This document shows, piece by piece, positions 8,199 to 17,215 of a stretch of 22,518 bases of DNA. The first letter of the stretch is position 1; every line of letters begins with the position of its first letter. Both the position numbers and the translations under genes were made by a program. The stretch comes from Gracilariopsis chorda. Lineage: Eukaryota > Rhodophyta > Florideophyceae > Gracilariales > Gracilariaceae. The notes beneath the pieces were generated by a model. The model was given only the letters and a program-made list of their open reading frames with translations. It did no database searches and had not been told where the DNA came from. Location of the stretch: assembly GCA_003194525.1 (NCBI GenBank), contig NBIV01000438.1, positions 1 through 22,518 on the forward strand, written 5' to 3'.

Positions 8199-9230
8199 CA
8201 TACAGCAGTGCTCATAGTCCCCACAGGTGTTGGGGGTGCCATCGGCGGGTACGCTAGCGATTCACTTCCGGCTGCAAGACTTCCCCCACGCGTCACTGAC
8301 ACGCTCATTATTCACTCGGATGTTCTGAAAGGCGCACTAATGTATTGGCCAATCTCCAATGCGTTATACGTGGAAGGATACGCTCTTGATCGATTTGCTT
8401 GTGGAGAAATGGGTCCCAGCCCCAGTGTCATCTACATCAAATCGTCTCAGAATAGTACTTGATTCAGGCAGGCCCGAAGAGACCATCCTTCGCCATAGAT
8501 ACACCGCAGATGCTGCCCGTGCTACATTAGGCTTGGATATCACGCACCGCACAACAACGTATTTTGACAATTATTTGTCAAAATAGCGTCATCGAAGGGA
8601 GGCGCTTCATGGGGGACTACCGCTGATCCAGCGGCTTTGTTGCTTTCAGTCCAGCACCTCGAAAAGCATAGCTGTCAGGCTATAGCAGTTGTTTCCCAAT
8701 TTTCTGAGGAAGATCATGTACAACTCGCAAACTACCGATCTGGAAACGCAGTTGATGCGAATTCTGGTGCAGAAGCAGTGATCAGCCATCTTGTAACTCG
8801 AAAGTTCCACCTAACATGTGCGCATTCTCCACCACTTCAACCGCTGCAAGCAGATGACAGCGTTTCACCAAAGTCAGCAGCGGAAGAGCTTGGCTATACA
8901 GTTTTGTCCAGCGTGCTTGTTGAGCTTTCTCGAGCACCTCATCTGGTTTCCAACAATCGGACGGACGTAGATTCTTCAGTTACTACGGCGGCGAATGTAG
9001 CCCTGCAGTGGTGAGGCTACCCAGTAGAGCCGACATGATGGTGATTGCGGTTAACGAAAATATCACAACGCTCGTTGTCAGAGCATCAAGTGCAGGAATT
9101 GATGACTCAACGCTAGTTTATGCGAGAAGTTACGCTGACGCTGCTGGCCTAGTCGCACCACACAGGGCCCGTATAACTATCTCCTCGCTTCAAACATCTG
9201 TAGCTCTTTTAAAGATTCATCCAATAACAG
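8199..9230 (+). pseudogene. DUF3326 family protein pseudogene
   Basis: DUF3326 is a conserved cyanobacterial and plastid-lineage family of unknown function. Four blocks in changing frames match it in order. The first is VLIVPTGVGGAIGGYASDSL with VLKGALMYWPISNALYVEGY and ALDRFACGE. The second, after a frame change near 8405-8412, is NRLRIVLDSG...LRHRYTADAARATLGLDI. The third, after a change at 8560-8590, is SSKGGASWGTTADPAALLLS. It continues with QAIAVVSQF, SGAEAVISHLVTRKF, CAHSPPLQPL, SPKSAAEELGYTVLSSVLVE and LSRAPHLV. The fourth, after a change near 8985, is MMVIAVNENITTLVV and SYADAAGLVAPHRARI. Every frame is used, so no protein of family length (about 350-400 residues) can form. No GT-AG introns would repair the breaks. 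Open sequence runs on to 9529 but is not family-like. Confidence 0.88.
8560..8585. repeat. Perfect 11-bp inverted repeat with 4-nt loop
   Basis: TATTTTGACAA, loop TTAT, then TTGTCAAAATA. It lies exactly where the DUF3326 reading changes from the RATLGLDI frame to the GGASWGT frame. There is no T run downstream and the context is eukaryotic, so a bacterial-type terminator is not implied. Confidence 0.75.
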
Positions 9231-9530
9231 CGCCTTCCACGGATAATGCCTTGCTTCGCACTTTTGACACAATACAACGTAGAACAAACTCAGTCCCTCT
9301 GCAGCAATCCGCGGATAAGATAAATTCGACTTCTTGCATCGCGTATGGCAAGAGACAAAACAGGCTCATCACGAATTTGGTGCGCCCTGATCGCAATCTC
9401 CTAGCGACTAACTTTAGAACAAGAAGATCAGAATACGCAACTCCACCAAGGAAACCATCGAGGTGCCCGAAGCGCTCTATTCTTGAACCCGGAGACAGAC
9501 CCGTTCCAAAGTTCATGATCACAATTTAAG

Positions 9531-9876
9531 CCAAAGACTAAAGTCCTTTTCGCGCACGTGGGCCCAACAGCTCTTTGTGAAGGGCGCGGATGACAGAAAA
9601 AGAAACGGTGCGTTGCATCCGTGTATACTGATAGCTGTTGAACTATTTCGCATGCCGATCGGTCAGGGGTTGGTAGATGGTGGTGAAGAAATGTTTCAGT
9701 CCTGAGACTCGGCAGAAGTGTTGGCAAACATCGAGGTGAATTGGGAATCACTGTCCGTGTGGAGATAAGGCGGCAGTCAATACCAAACAAGTGCGCTCCG
9801 GGGTCTACGTACATACTACGGCTCAAAAGCTTTCGAGAACAAAAAGCAAACTAATGAATTTGGAATTCTTTCCTGC
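9531..9876. other. Spacer, nothing recognised
   Basis: All frames contain several stops and no family signature. A plus-strand stretch ELGITVRVEIRRQSIPNK (about 9735-9790) is mildly coherent but isolated. A CACGTG lies at about 9555. Confidence 0.4.
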
Positions 9877-10385
9877 TTGGCGGAAGAAGAGCACACGAAT
9901 AATCGCAAGACTTTTCGTTCGGCTCTAAGCAACGGGGGCATAGTGAAGGGGTGGGTGACATTACTGATCACCACTTGGCATGGCTTAGCGGAGAACAAGT
10001 GGGTGGCAGTCAGCAGGAACTTAGGGCACAAAGCTGACGCGTTTGAGGATGTATCGTTTGCGCGAAAAGAAGACACACAAGTCCTGAAACGAGCTCTACG
10101 AATGTTTCGAGACGAGACCGCATTCAAAACGAGTCACTAACTAAAGTGACTCCCATCACTATAACACAGTCTCCTGGTGACGAAAAACGGTTTCTTGGAG
10201 GTGGGAGTGAACTGCAGCCCTCCGGGCTGCACTTCATTTCCACCACGAGCCTGCCATTTCTAGATATAATAGTAAAGCAGAATCCGAAAAAACGCAGCGG
10301 CATTTCTGAGTACAGAGCTATCTGCAAAACTCTCGGCATTGGTGATGAAAAGAATGAATTTGGGAGCGTCGAGATGCTATGCTAG
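9877..10385 (+). pseudogene. Unrecognised coding-like sequence in two frames
   Basis: Two consecutive plus-strand open frames look coding. The first (9877-10140) includes FRSALSNGGIVKGWVTLLIT, WHGLAENKWVAVSRNLGHKA and ARKEDTQVLKRALRMFRDET. The second (10146-10385) includes TPITITQSPGDEKRFLGGGS, LPFLDIIVKQNPKKR and EYRAICKTLGIGDEK. Amino-acid use is balanced and protein-like in both, and the second picks up directly after the first stops but in another frame. This suggests one gene of at least 170 residues split by a frameshift near 10120-10145. I do not recognise the family, so no function is offered. The first codon used here need not be a real start. Confidence 0.4.
10213..10231. repeat. 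8-bp hairpin with 3-nt loop
   Basis: TGCAGCCC, TCC, GGGCTGCA: a perfect stem inside the second frame of the unrecognised coding-like sequence. It translates as part of ELQPSGLH. It may be chance, although the stem is GC-rich and complete. Confidence 0.6.
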
Positions 10386-11049
10386 TCCTGAAGTGTAAGA
10401 ACGGGCGTCGTGGAGCCAGACCTAGGCAGCGGAAGATCTCGAGTTTTTCTGACAAATACAATCTCAGGATGAGAGTGACACTGTCAAACTAGAACTACCA
10501 CTGGGCCGAGAGCGACTCTTTATCAGGCAGCTTCACGCTGCATGGCCAGGATTCATGATGTTGTAAAACTCGAAAAAAACAGATGATATGATATGAGGGC
10601 TTGATCACCAAACGAGGCTTGAATGCGAGAGAAAGTTGAGAAGGAGCGATACGTCCTTGAAGGACTCGTGTCTGCATTTAAGTAGAAAGCGTTACCATTT
10701 TCGGAGTACGTTTGGTGCGGAAACGGATTGCACGTGAGCGCGTTGAGCTGGAGCGTTCGGCATGTTACCAATGATGGCCAGGGTAAATATCGGTCACGTG
10801 AGCATTACACTTAGGGTCAGAGCAGAGGCGTTGGGCAATGCGACGGGTGTGATGTTGGTGCGTGGCAAGGTACTAACTCTCAACCCACCACCTGGCACGT
10901 AGTGAGTTGAGAGACCGACCGCGGGGTGTCACGTGAATCTTGAGACAACGCGTCTTGTAATCTCTACGTAGGTGCATCACAAGCGCGGTACGGCTGAAGC
11001 AAGGCTGCCGGAGAGAGATTGCCGACAGCGCAAAAGCTGTGGTATCTAC
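10386..11049. promoter_or_regulatory. Spacer with a CACGTG (G-box) cluster upstream of the orphan gene
   Basis: No protein family is seen. Three CACGTG elements occur at 10731-10736, 10795-10800 and 10930-10935, the core site of bZIP and bHLH regulators. An 8-bp inverted repeat CTCTCAAC/GTTGAGAG (10877-10884 and 10906-10913) encloses a fourth near-match, GCACGT. The region lies upstream of the GC-rich orphan gene, so a promoter role is reasonable but unproven. CACGTG also occurs elsewhere in the window. Confidence 0.35.
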
Positions 11050-11940
11050 ATGTTTCCGGGAGAATGCACCGAAACAGGCGCCATCGGTGCGGTAACATTC
11101 GTAGTCGATAATCAGCAATACGCGACCGAAAGTGCTGACACACAGGTGAACTCGAACACAGTGCCGCTTGGCATGTCAATAGCCGTCACTCTCTCTCGCC
11201 AGCGGGCGGCGATCACATTTTCCTTTTTCAGCCGGCTTGAAAAGCGGTCAAAACGACGCCTTAGGCAGCCGCGCCAAGGACAGTGCCGGTACGAAACCGA
11301 CGCTGTCACATACGCAGCAGAAATAAGTGTTGGAGGAGGAGCAAGCCCACCCGTCCATTCAAAAAGTTACAGCCCGTCACCGACACTCTCCCCCCCCCTC
11401 CCTCCATCCAGCGAGCCGTTCGCACGCGTTGTACGCACGCTCTCTGGACGTGGCACAACGCGCCACGAACAGCGCACCCCCCGCCACGTGCTCCGGTACC
11501 GCACCCAAACTAACGCGAAAAACAGCATCCGCACGCGAAACGAACGTACCTTCGCACCACCAGCTTCCGTACTTAAAAGAGCGCGCGCCGGCACCGCTCT
11601 GCTTCGCCGCCCCACCTCTCTTCGAAAACGAAGGAAGGCAGAACCTGTGACCCTTCCCATCACCAACTCCGCTTGCACCTCCATCGCTGCAACAACAGCA
11701 ATACCGGCTCAATCTCTGGCTCGCACAAATGAACGTGTGCCCCCCGGCCCCGAGGGCTCACGTGGTCATCAGCCTTCTCCGAAGTACACTCCGCAGCACC
11801 CTCAGCAACACCCGCCGCGGCGCCCTCCGCAGCACCGGACGTACCACACAGCGCCAGACCCAAGCATTCTGCCGCCCATGTTCTCTCAAAATGACCATTT
11901 CCAGCACCAGTCTGCTCAGCACCAGCCTGTTCAGCTTCAC
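11050..11940 (+). CDS. Possible first exon(s) of the orphan basic, P/Q-rich gene
   Basis: One plus-strand frame stays open from at least 11050 (ATG, MFPGECTETG) to 12405. The part from about 11330 on is rich in P, T, R, H and Q (for example HPQQHPPRRPPQHRTYHTAP). That matches the disordered N-terminal composition of the frame starting at 12530. A GT at 11941 after QPVQLH is in phase with the CCCACAG acceptor at 12529, and joining them gives QLH-SGNRAPAPAPVNP without a frame change. A TATA-like ACTTAAAAG at about 11571 could mean transcription starts inside this stretch, which would make the upstream 500 bases promoter. Whether this is coding is uncertain; low-complexity GC-rich DNA often stays open by chance. 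Confidence 0.3.
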
Positions 11941-12427
11941 GTAACGGTCGTGCAGCCTTATTTTCAAAACTGTTGTACGTTCAATGGCTCACCAATCCCT
12001 CCGCCAAACTCCCTTTCTACCTCTCTTTTGCTAGTTGCTGACCAAAAGGTTTTCTTTTCTTCGTTCTCTCAAAATGACCATCCTAAGCACCAGTCTGCTC
12101 AGCACCAGCCTGTTCAGCTTCACGTAACGGTCGTGCAGCCTTATTTTCAAAACTGTTGTACGTTCAATGGCTCACCAATCCCTCCGCCCAACTCCCTTTC
12201 TACCTCTCTTTTGCTAGTTGCTGACCAAAAGGTTTTCTTTTCTTCGTTTGCTCAAAATGACCATTTCCAGCACCAGTCTGCTCAGCACCAGCCTGTTCAG
12301 CTTCACGTAACGGTCGTGCAGCTTATTTTCAAACTGTTGTACGTTCAATGGCTCACCAATCCCTCCGCCCCACCCCCTTTCTACCTCTCTTTTGCCAGCT
12401 GCTGACAAATAAGATATTCTTTTTTTC
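11881..12427 (+). repeat. Three tandem 183-bp direct repeats
   Basis: Units start at 11881, 12064 and 12247. Units 1 and 2 are nearly identical. Unit 3 has lost two bases near 12323 and 12333 and diverges after 12375. Each unit begins with TTCTCTCAAAATGACC (TTTGCTC in unit 3) and a 60-bp CAGCACCAG-rich part, then GTAACGGTCG (GT at 11941, 12124, 12307). Each later has a C/T tract ending TTTTGCTAG or TTTTGCCAG (ending 12034, 12217, 12398). A unit therefore looks like a short exon plus a 92-94-nt intron. Because 183 is 61 codons, the frame also stays open through units 1 and 2 if unspliced. Confidence 0.95.
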
Positions 12428-12529
12428 GTTTCCTTACACACAGACACCTTCAACTTTCACTCCAGCTGCACCGTAAATCTAACCTTTGCTGACGGAGAGG
12501 GCTTAACTCGAGTCACGTCTTGCCCACAG

Positions 12530-13369
12530 TCGGGCAATAGAGCCCCTGCCCCCGCGCCAGTTAACCCCATACCGCCCGTGGCGCCTGTGCATCCGGCTGG
12601 CCGCACGTCTCACCGTGCTCCAACCCTCCAATACGCCCCTGAACAGCGGCCTCCACAGGCCCCCGGTACATTGGCGTCCGTGCCCTCTCTACCTCGGTCT
12701 TCGCCACTGACGGAACAACCCTGCAAACGCAGCCGTCCGTCCGCACGCACAATGCCCACATCCAACTCCAGCGAGTGTGAGGGTGGCGAAGATGGATTGC
12801 ATAACGTGCGTACCCGCAGCCACGGCTCCACGTCCGCCCATGTGGACGAAGCCAATCTGAATGACTGGGAGGCTGTGGTAGACATGTATTTGCATGGAAC
12901 CGGTGCTCCGGACGGTGTGCCGCTGCGCGATCATTGCAAAGGAGACGGTCGTCGTGTGAATGACTACAGACTGCTGGAGAAGCGCCGCACAGTCGGAAAG
13001 ACGTTTGAGTTTTTAGGGGCGCCGAGGTTCAAGGCGGCGATCGGCTACCGTTGGGACGGCAACTTGCGCCGAAAGCAGAAATTGTACATTGTGATCAATC
13101 GTTGTCGCGTTGTGAACGCCATGAGGAAGGCGGGTGAGCCCGTACCGGATGACTTTGCGACGCTGGCGGAGATGATTGACACGCGCATTCGCGACAAGGA
13201 ACGCGCCAAGGAGGAACGCGAGGCGAAACGCACCGCGGAGCCGAGGTGTCAGGGCTCCATGCCCGACGGATCTACGCGCATTACTGTGATGCCCAGAACT
13301 GCGCGTCAAGGCGAGCGATCGGTAGCTCTCGTGAGACGCACGGACTCCGTGCCACGGAGTGGTAGATAA
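12530..13369 (+). CDS. Orphan basic protein, possible GCR1_C-like DNA-binding domain
   Basis: This frame is open from after a TAA near 12409 to TAA 13367-13369. The start chosen is the in-phase CCCACAG splice acceptor, because no ATG precedes MPTSNSSECE at about 12750. An unspliced short form could start there. Residues 1-80 are proline-rich and disordered. A compact region follows: NDWEAVVDMYLHGTGAPDG, then NDYRLLEKRRTVGKTFEFLG, then RFKAAIGYRWDGNLRRKQKL and YIVINRCRVVNAMRKAG. A charged helix, RIRDKERAKEEREAKR, follows that. The TV...W...RK-KLY...R pattern loosely resembles GCR1_C, a DNA-binding domain of fungal regulators also found in Crypton elements. That match is weak. The frame is intact, GC-rich and unlike the decayed neighbours. 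No recombinase gene is nearby. Confidence 0.55.
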   Translation, partial: SGNRAPAPAPVNPIPPVAPVHPAGRTSHRAPTLQYAPEQRPPQAPGTLASVPSLPRSSPLTEQPCKRSRPSARTMPTSNSSECEGGEDGLHNVRTRSHGSTSAHVDEANLNDWEAVVDMYLHGTGAPDGVPLRDHCKGDGRRVNDYRLLEKRRTVGKTFEFLGAPRFKAAIGYRWDGNLRRKQKLYIVINRCRVVNAMRKAGEPVPDDFATLAEMIDTRIRDKERAKEEREAKRTAEPRCQGSMPDGSTRITVMPRTARQGERSVALVRRTDSVPRSGR

Positions 13370-14577
13370 CAGCTGCGCTCAAAGGGCGGGAGGTTGTTTG
13401 GGTATTTTCATTTTTGGGTGTTGGTTTTTGGGGCTAAGAATGAAGCTTTGGATTTCCGCGATGGTGAGCACGTGTGAAGGGCTGTTCTGTTGCTGCGGTC
13501 GCTTCGGCGGCTGCGCAGCTGCGCATGTGCGCATGTGCGCGGCGCGTCGTGACGCGGGTGCGATGCGGCCGCTATGCGCGCCTCTCATTGGCGCTTCAGC
13601 GTCGCGGCGGCCACAGGCCACCACGGCGGATTACAGCGCTTGTCCGCAGTCGCCCTCTCCGGCGACGAAAGGTAGACGCTAACCCTTTAGCCATTGCATC
13701 ACAGCTTGTGTGCCATACAAATTATCAAATAAATAAGCGCTACCCTTGTACGCAGCAGCGTACCGCGCACTGCTTGCACATAGTCTCATATCGCTCCCTC
13801 TAAGAGACCGCGCCGCGAGTTGTGAATTCGCTTCCAACCGCTTTTGCCTCCCCAGCACGCTTTTGTAGGCAGAATTTCAGCCTGCTGTCGTGCCAAGTGG
13901 GACGGTACCAGCTCCAACGCTGCCAAACGTATCTCTGCAAAAGACGAACGCCGACCGTTTCCGATATCGCTTCATGTTGCAGCTGTCTAGCTCTCAAGCA
14001 CAATTCGACGCTGTTAGTCCGCGCTCGAACGTCTCTCGCGCTTCACCCTTGTAAGGCTCTTCCGTGTAGTTTGCGCTACCAAACTAACCGCCCACATCAC
14101 ACCATGTGCTGCGCATGTTTACCCAAAGTTTACGTCCATGTCACAAGTTTGTCTTCCGATGTACTCGTTGCCTATTCTAAAATCTAATTCCATTACCCTC
14201 ACGCACCACGTGCAGCACTACTCACTAATCCAAAAAGTTAAAGGTTCACTCTTAATACGGTATCCACAACGTCAACGAAGAGATTTAAACTGACATGTTT
14301 TGCTCAAAGTTCCTTTGCAAGCAATTGTCTGCCTTCAGTGGATGGTTGACTTCCTCCCTTTGTGAGGATGAGTTCCAGCCAGAGCTTAAGAAAGATGATT
14401 GCAAGTTCTCCAAACTGTTCAAAGCTTCGATTTTCCATGCACTAACTCACCATATAACGCCGTTTAACCCTTTTTGTAATCTAATATATCCTTCTTGTCC
14501 ACTAAATCCCAGTTCGAGTGCATTCCTCCATCTACCGTTTCTTTTCTCCCCTCTTCCGCTGTTGGGCTGTACCCCAG
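13370..14577. other. Spacer between the orphan gene and the ValRS remnant
   Basis: This is GC-rich up to about 13680 and then AT-richer. No family is recognised. It includes an alternating purine-pyrimidine tract at 13520-13541 and ends in a strong C/T tract (14536-14577) that serves as a splice acceptor for the ValRS exon. Upstream ValRS exons should lie here if the gene were complete, but none of its catalytic signatures (HIGH, KMSKS) is visible. Confidence 0.5.
13520..13541. repeat. Alternating purine-pyrimidine tract (Z-DNA-prone)
   Basis: Twenty-two bases alternate pyrimidine and purine without exception, built on a GCGCATGT period of 8. They lie about 150 bp past the stop of the orphan gene. 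CG/CA alternation of this kind favours the Z form under supercoiling. Confidence 0.65.
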
Positions 14578-15252
14578 AACTGAACAACACTACGTAATGG
14601 ATACATGTCTTAGTTTTGTACATCCGTTGATGCTACATGTCACAAACGAAATCTGGCATCGCTTCACGCGAGAAGGCAGTGCACAGCAGGCACTAATTAT
14701 TGCGTAATGTCCATCTGGCGGAAGCATTGAGCAAGAGGCTACAGAGCGCTTTGAAAGAATGCAATTTCTGTTTCGCTACATACGAAATGCTAGAGCAGAG
14801 TATCAAGTGGACCATGGTCGACAATTTTATCTCTCAATTCGAACTGACGCCGTCCCAGCGTCGGATGTAGATGCCAAGAAGGGATGCTACTTCTCTGACC
14901 AAAGTTAATTCTGAGAAACTGACGATTAAACTCATTGACGGCGTGGGAGGATCCACTACTGAAACAGATTTCGGCGGCAATGCCCTTCATTTTTACATTG
15001 GAACAATCTCGGGGGCGTCATACCCATGCCTGATTTGATCGATTTTGAAAAGGAATTGAAGAGGATTGAAAAGCAGTCTGTCAATGTAAAAACTCCAACT
15101 GCCTAGGAAAGAGGATGAGTGCCACTGGGTTTGCAGACAATGCACCTCCCACGGTTTTGCAAAGATTAGGACATCTGCTGATGAGTTGAATTCACAGCTC
15201 ACAAGCCTGATAAAGAGACTGGCAGAAATAGGGGAGTTGACAACCACTGAGT
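14578..15252 (+). pseudogene. VARS: Valyl-tRNA synthetase pseudogene, 3' exon(s)
   Basis: ValRS charges tRNA-Val. After a polypyrimidine tract and CCCCAG acceptor (AG at 14576-14577) the frame reads TEQHYVMDTCLSFVHPLMLH. VTNEIWHRF follows, which is the anticodon-binding-domain signature. A TAA at 14705 interrupts it, and the same frame continues SIEQEATERFERMQFLFRYI and RNARAEYQV. Frame changes follow: LTKVNSEKLTI, then IPMPDLIDFEKELKRIEKQ, then FADNAPPTVLQ, then KIRTSADELNSQLTSLIKRL ending TTE-TAA. These are the C-terminal coiled-coil arm. Only about the last 215 residues of a protein of roughly 900 or more are present, and the catalytic domain is absent. Because an intron acceptor is retained, this is a decayed genomic copy, not a retroposed cDNA. 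Confidence 0.88.
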
Positions 15253-15277
15253 AAAGATTCTTCCTTTCTCAACTTGG

Positions 15278-17215
15278 CTACGACGACGCCCTGATACAGT
15301 GAACTGTTGATTCCAGTACTTGCGAACTACTTACACTCATCTGTTGTGCCCCTCTCTCCGTCTCGTTGACGGATCCATTTTGACCAACACGGGTCATCTT
15401 TGTACAACATGGTTTGCTAATGGGCGCAGTACCTGACGTACCTACCGCCTCTCGTACGGCATGATTCAAGAATCGCTCAGCTGATCCACTCTTGTGCTCT
15501 TCGGTCGTAGTCCGGAGCTCTGTGTAGTATTGATTTTCGGCTCTGTGCGATGGACAAACAACAAAACACGTGATGTCTCGTCAGTTTCCGCTTGAGGAAA
15601 AGCTACTGACAGCAAATTTCCATTCCCTTTCTCAACAACGGTACGTTGCAGGGGTCCTGGCCAGATCAATGCCAGGTGCACTGAAATCAAACCCGTGAAG
15701 ATCTAAGTGAACTTACCAGTACCGCTTCCGCGCGAAATGAATAATGAGAGTACAATCTTCGTCATCGCTGTTTGTCTTCGCGCACCTAAAAGTCAAGAAT
15801 TTTGAAGAGGTATCTGCTGGTAGGAGAGCTTTGCTACTTGGCTCAGCTGTCTCCCTGCCATACGTCAGATCCCAGACAGACTTCACTACAGCACTGCCGA
15901 GTTTATTGGGTAGTCCTTTTTCCCTGGCCGAGTCGAATATTTCTAATGCCTTAGTTCAAGAGTCAGTCAAACGGTAACAACCGTTGCTGGACAAATTAAT
16001 ACCGCACTCCATAAGCAACTATTGTAGGCGCTCGCCTATCGCATTCTTCTCTTCGTATATAATGACTATCAGCTGGGCCATCATGCCGCAGCAAAACAGT
16101 CTTTATCACAAACGATGTTTCTTGTGATATTATAGCCGAATGCTTCTTCATTGGCCAAATTGGGCGTCTTTCTCTCTTCTTCAAGGTCCAAGGTTACCTT
16201 GTTGATCTACATGAATCCCGTGAATGCTTCCCTGAAGACGAAACCTTTCTTTTTGCCCATACAGGCGAGAACATTGAAAGAAGCTGTTCTGGCGACGACA
16301 GCACATTGCGTAAGATCATCGTGTATGTGGTTGGTCAAGTAATCAGCCAGCAACAGTGCGATTTCATAACCAGTGAATATACACAGCGACCTATGGCTGA
16401 AATTTCGGCAGCCCCTAGAGACCGGCATCAGGATCATTCGCAACCACAATTGGAGCATTGCATCGTTTTGAAGTTTCAACGTCAAGGTCCAGAGCACCGT
16501 TTTCCTCTGGATTGGGAAACGGTAGCGTTGGGAAAGGCTGGGTCCGGTGTATATTGTTCCTCAACCGGTACGAACGTGGAAGTTGAAAGCGTCGAAAGAT
16601 TTCGGCGATTAACGGGGTGCCGACGCCGTGTCAAGCGGTTTATACCATGCGTGGAGGACTGACATCAAGCAGAAGCTTATATAAAGCAGCGGTAATCGCC
16701 GAAAAGTACTGTTCAGTAATTTGGTGATGGGGATCTGGTAGTGGTGGTAGATCATGGTCAGATATGGCGTACTTGTTTTACAAGGGCGTGAGCAGTGTTT
16801 GACAGGTTGCTCTACACATCAGGTCGAATTTGAATGCCGTCGCTCCAGAAAACTTTGAGCCAGTTGTCCTGTGACGGGTTATGACTGGCTGTAACGCACA
16901 AACTCAGCACAGCTTGAAGGCTTCGTACTGCCAAGGCGATAGATGGCGTGGGAAACGGTCTGGAGAAAAGCTGGTCTTGCGCTCCATGGATCCTAAAAAC
17001 GTCTGCAATGAGCACCGCAAACTTTGTGGAATCCGTTTTTGGTGTTATGACTGACGACAAAGACGCGCGAAATAGGATTGGAGATCCTTGCCAGCGCCTG
17101 CGCCGCAGAAAGGACTAGACAATTGAGACGGTCATATCCTGGCCCGAAGGCTGCGTGTAAGCCCTCTATAACGAATCGAAGACGGTGGGTTTGGTCGAGG
17201 GCGACGGGCAGACGG
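15278..17215 (-). pseudogene. PGM2: Phosphoglucomutase-2/phosphopentomutase-like pseudogene, near full length
   Basis: Conserved blocks of PGM2-type mutases appear in order from right to left on the minus strand. GPGYDRLN comes first, then LFSRPFPTPS and the phosphoserine loop VTASHNP (16875-16895). The metal-loop region NDPDAG follows (about 16421-16450), where the family has DPDADR and a stop comes soon after. Next are FTGYEIALLLADYL and AFTGF followed by a stop (the family has W there). Then come NEEAFGYN (about 16129-16151), LTYGRETAEPSSKALLP (15788-15874) and the phosphate-binding RTEPKI (about 15531-15550). After RTEPKI the frame shifts to YYTELRTTTEEHKSG. Several stops and frame changes separate the blocks, so no functional enzyme can be made. 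It converges on the ValRS remnant. The gene is continuous across 16471, which matters for interpreting the repeat. Confidence 0.88.

Noticed and set aside
10386..13800. Terminal inverted repeats marking a DNA transposon around the orphan gene
   Set aside because: No matching inverted ends or target duplications were found by eye, and no transposase or recombinase is present.
15744..15977. Plus-strand frame resembling a twin-arginine or plastid signal (RRALLLGSAVSLP)
   Set aside because: The minus strand encodes the PGM2 block LTYGRETAEPSSKALLP at the same place, so the resemblance is accidental.
16068..16662. A long plus-strand open frame of nearly 200 codons crossing the repeat boundary
   Set aside because: The minus strand of the same stretch carries PGM2 signature blocks in order (NDPDA, EIALLLADYL, EEAFGY), so the plus frame is an antisense shadow.
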